64,000 nucleotides of DNA, from assembly GCF_030408635.1 (NCBI RefSeq), contig NZ_CP047198.1:1922001-1986000 (forward strand), in the 5' to 3' direction. Below are positions 63,499 through 64,000 of the stretch, piece after piece. A program made the position numbers and the translations under genes. The notes below the pieces were generated by a model. It was not told the DNA's origin. It worked only from the letters and a program-made list of their open reading frames with translations, and did not search any database. Positions within the stretch are counted from its first letter, which is position 1; the number at the start of each line of letters is the position of its first letter. The stretch comes from Corynebacterium coyleae. GTDB lineage: Bacteria; Actinomycetota; Actinomycetes; Mycobacteriales; Mycobacteriaceae.

Positions 63499-64000
63499 TT
63501 ACTTCGTCGGGTTGTAGCCCAGAAGTTCTTCCATCTCGCCCATTTCGGCGGTTTGCACCTCAATCATGTCTTGGGCCAACTCGCGAAGCGGCTCGTAGGC
63601 GCCGCCGTCCACCTCGTCCTGCGTCATCTTGATCACGTGGGCGTGGTGGAAGTGCATCATTTCGAGGAAAGCGGTGCGCAGGTCGTCGCCACGCAACTGC
63701 GCGAACTCGTCCAACTGCTCGGGCGGGAACATGCCATTGGCGATGTGCTTCGAGTGGAGCTCCATGTCCTGATCGATGCCCCACTCGTCGGCCCAGTCGT
63801 TCATCTGCTCGTTTTCGCGCTCCTGACCGTCCTTGATGCGCTGGGCGAGATCACGCACCTGCGCATCGTCGACGTCGGAGTCCAGCAGCACATCCGACAT
63901 GTCGATCGCCTGCTGGTGGTGCGGCACCATCATGCCCAGGAAGTGGACGTCAGTGCCGTTGTACTCGGCGTCGGTGTCCGTCGACGTTGCGGCGGTCTCT
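63499..64000 (-). CDS. DUF305 (ferritin-like) protein, 5' end beyond window
   Basis: Visible C-terminal ~166 residues. The DUF305 pattern is clear: DVHFLGMMVPHHQQAIDMSD, DDLRTAFLEMMHFHHAHVIK. Met/His-rich segments in this family suggest metal (copper) binding. The protein probably is secreted or a lipoprotein, with its signal peptide to the right of the window; the visible N-terminal stretch (ETAATSTDTDAEYNGT) looks like a linker. It converges on pncA with adjacent stops. Confidence 0.9.
   Translation of the reverse strand, partial: ETAATSTDTDAEYNGTDVHFLGMMVPHHQQAIDMSDVLLDSDVDDAQVRDLAQRIKDGQERENEQMNDWADEWGIDQDMELHSKHIANGMFPPEQLDEFAQLRGDDLRTAFLEMMHFHHAHVIKMTQDEVDGGAYEPLRELAQDMIEVQTAEMGEMEELLGYNPTK

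Overview
The window is a Corynebacterium chromosome segment of moderately high GC. The genus call rests on several things: the proA/proB/obg/rpmA/rplU/rne block, the tig-clpP1-clpP2 and clpX genes, the rpiB / mycothiol-dependent nitroreductase / pepN / globin / EttA / single-strand-binding block (the order is shared with mycobacteria), the ETF pair, an N-terminal IF2-like domain on RNase E/G, a DtxR-type iron box and a probable ClgR box. I cannot name the species from sequence reading alone.

Layout. 1-9.3 kb: proline synthesis (proA, proB), a D-2-hydroxyacid dehydrogenase, a small HTH protein, then obg, rpmA, rplU and RNase E/G. 9.4-23.7 kb: a TetR regulator, ndk, an acyl-CoA ligase, a tightly overlapped valS-folC-amidohydrolase-ATP-grasp string, mdh, a second TetR regulator, clpX, a lipoprotein and clpP2/clpP1. 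23.9-28.1 kb: trigger factor, tRNA-Pro, a decayed prophage scrap (metK-like and terminase small-subunit pseudogenes), a membrane-bound EEP-fold hydrolase and tRNA-Gly. 28.2-45.1 kb: ETF beta/alpha with a cytochrome b-like membrane protein, an HNH endonuclease, rpiB, pepN, metB, an MscS channel, globin, thioesterase, ettA, an SSB-like protein and a CopD/CtaG protein. 45.2-46.7 kb: tRNA-Arg with an IS481-like insertion at its 3' end, flanked by a 17-bp direct repeat. 46.7-53.2 kb: two long inverted repeats, an MHS transporter, a membrane protein plus winged-helix regulator behind a strong palindrome, an SDR, orn, tRNA-His, a siderophore-interacting protein under a DtxR box, an L,D-transpeptidase and tRNA-Lys.

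53.2-62.8 kb is the most interesting part: a 9.6-kb element integrated in the 3' end of tRNA-Lys between perfect 36-bp att repeats. It carries a tyrosine integrase, a divergent regulator/excisionase switch, a P4-type helicase with a DnaB-N-like partner, a WhiB protein, and a compact capsid module (Mu gpI-like protease, HK97-like major capsid protein, cement-like protein, gpI-C-terminus-like protein). I find no terminase, portal, tail or lysis gene. This looks like a capsid-encoding phage satellite or a very reduced prophage, with a dense GGAAC/GTTCC repeat array beside the helicase gene that may be its origin or operator. 62.9-64 kb returns to chromosome: a nicotinamidase and a DUF305 protein cut by the window edge.

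Conserved genes are assigned with high confidence from motifs. Functions of several small element genes are unknown, and start codons were chosen by ribosome-binding site where possible.
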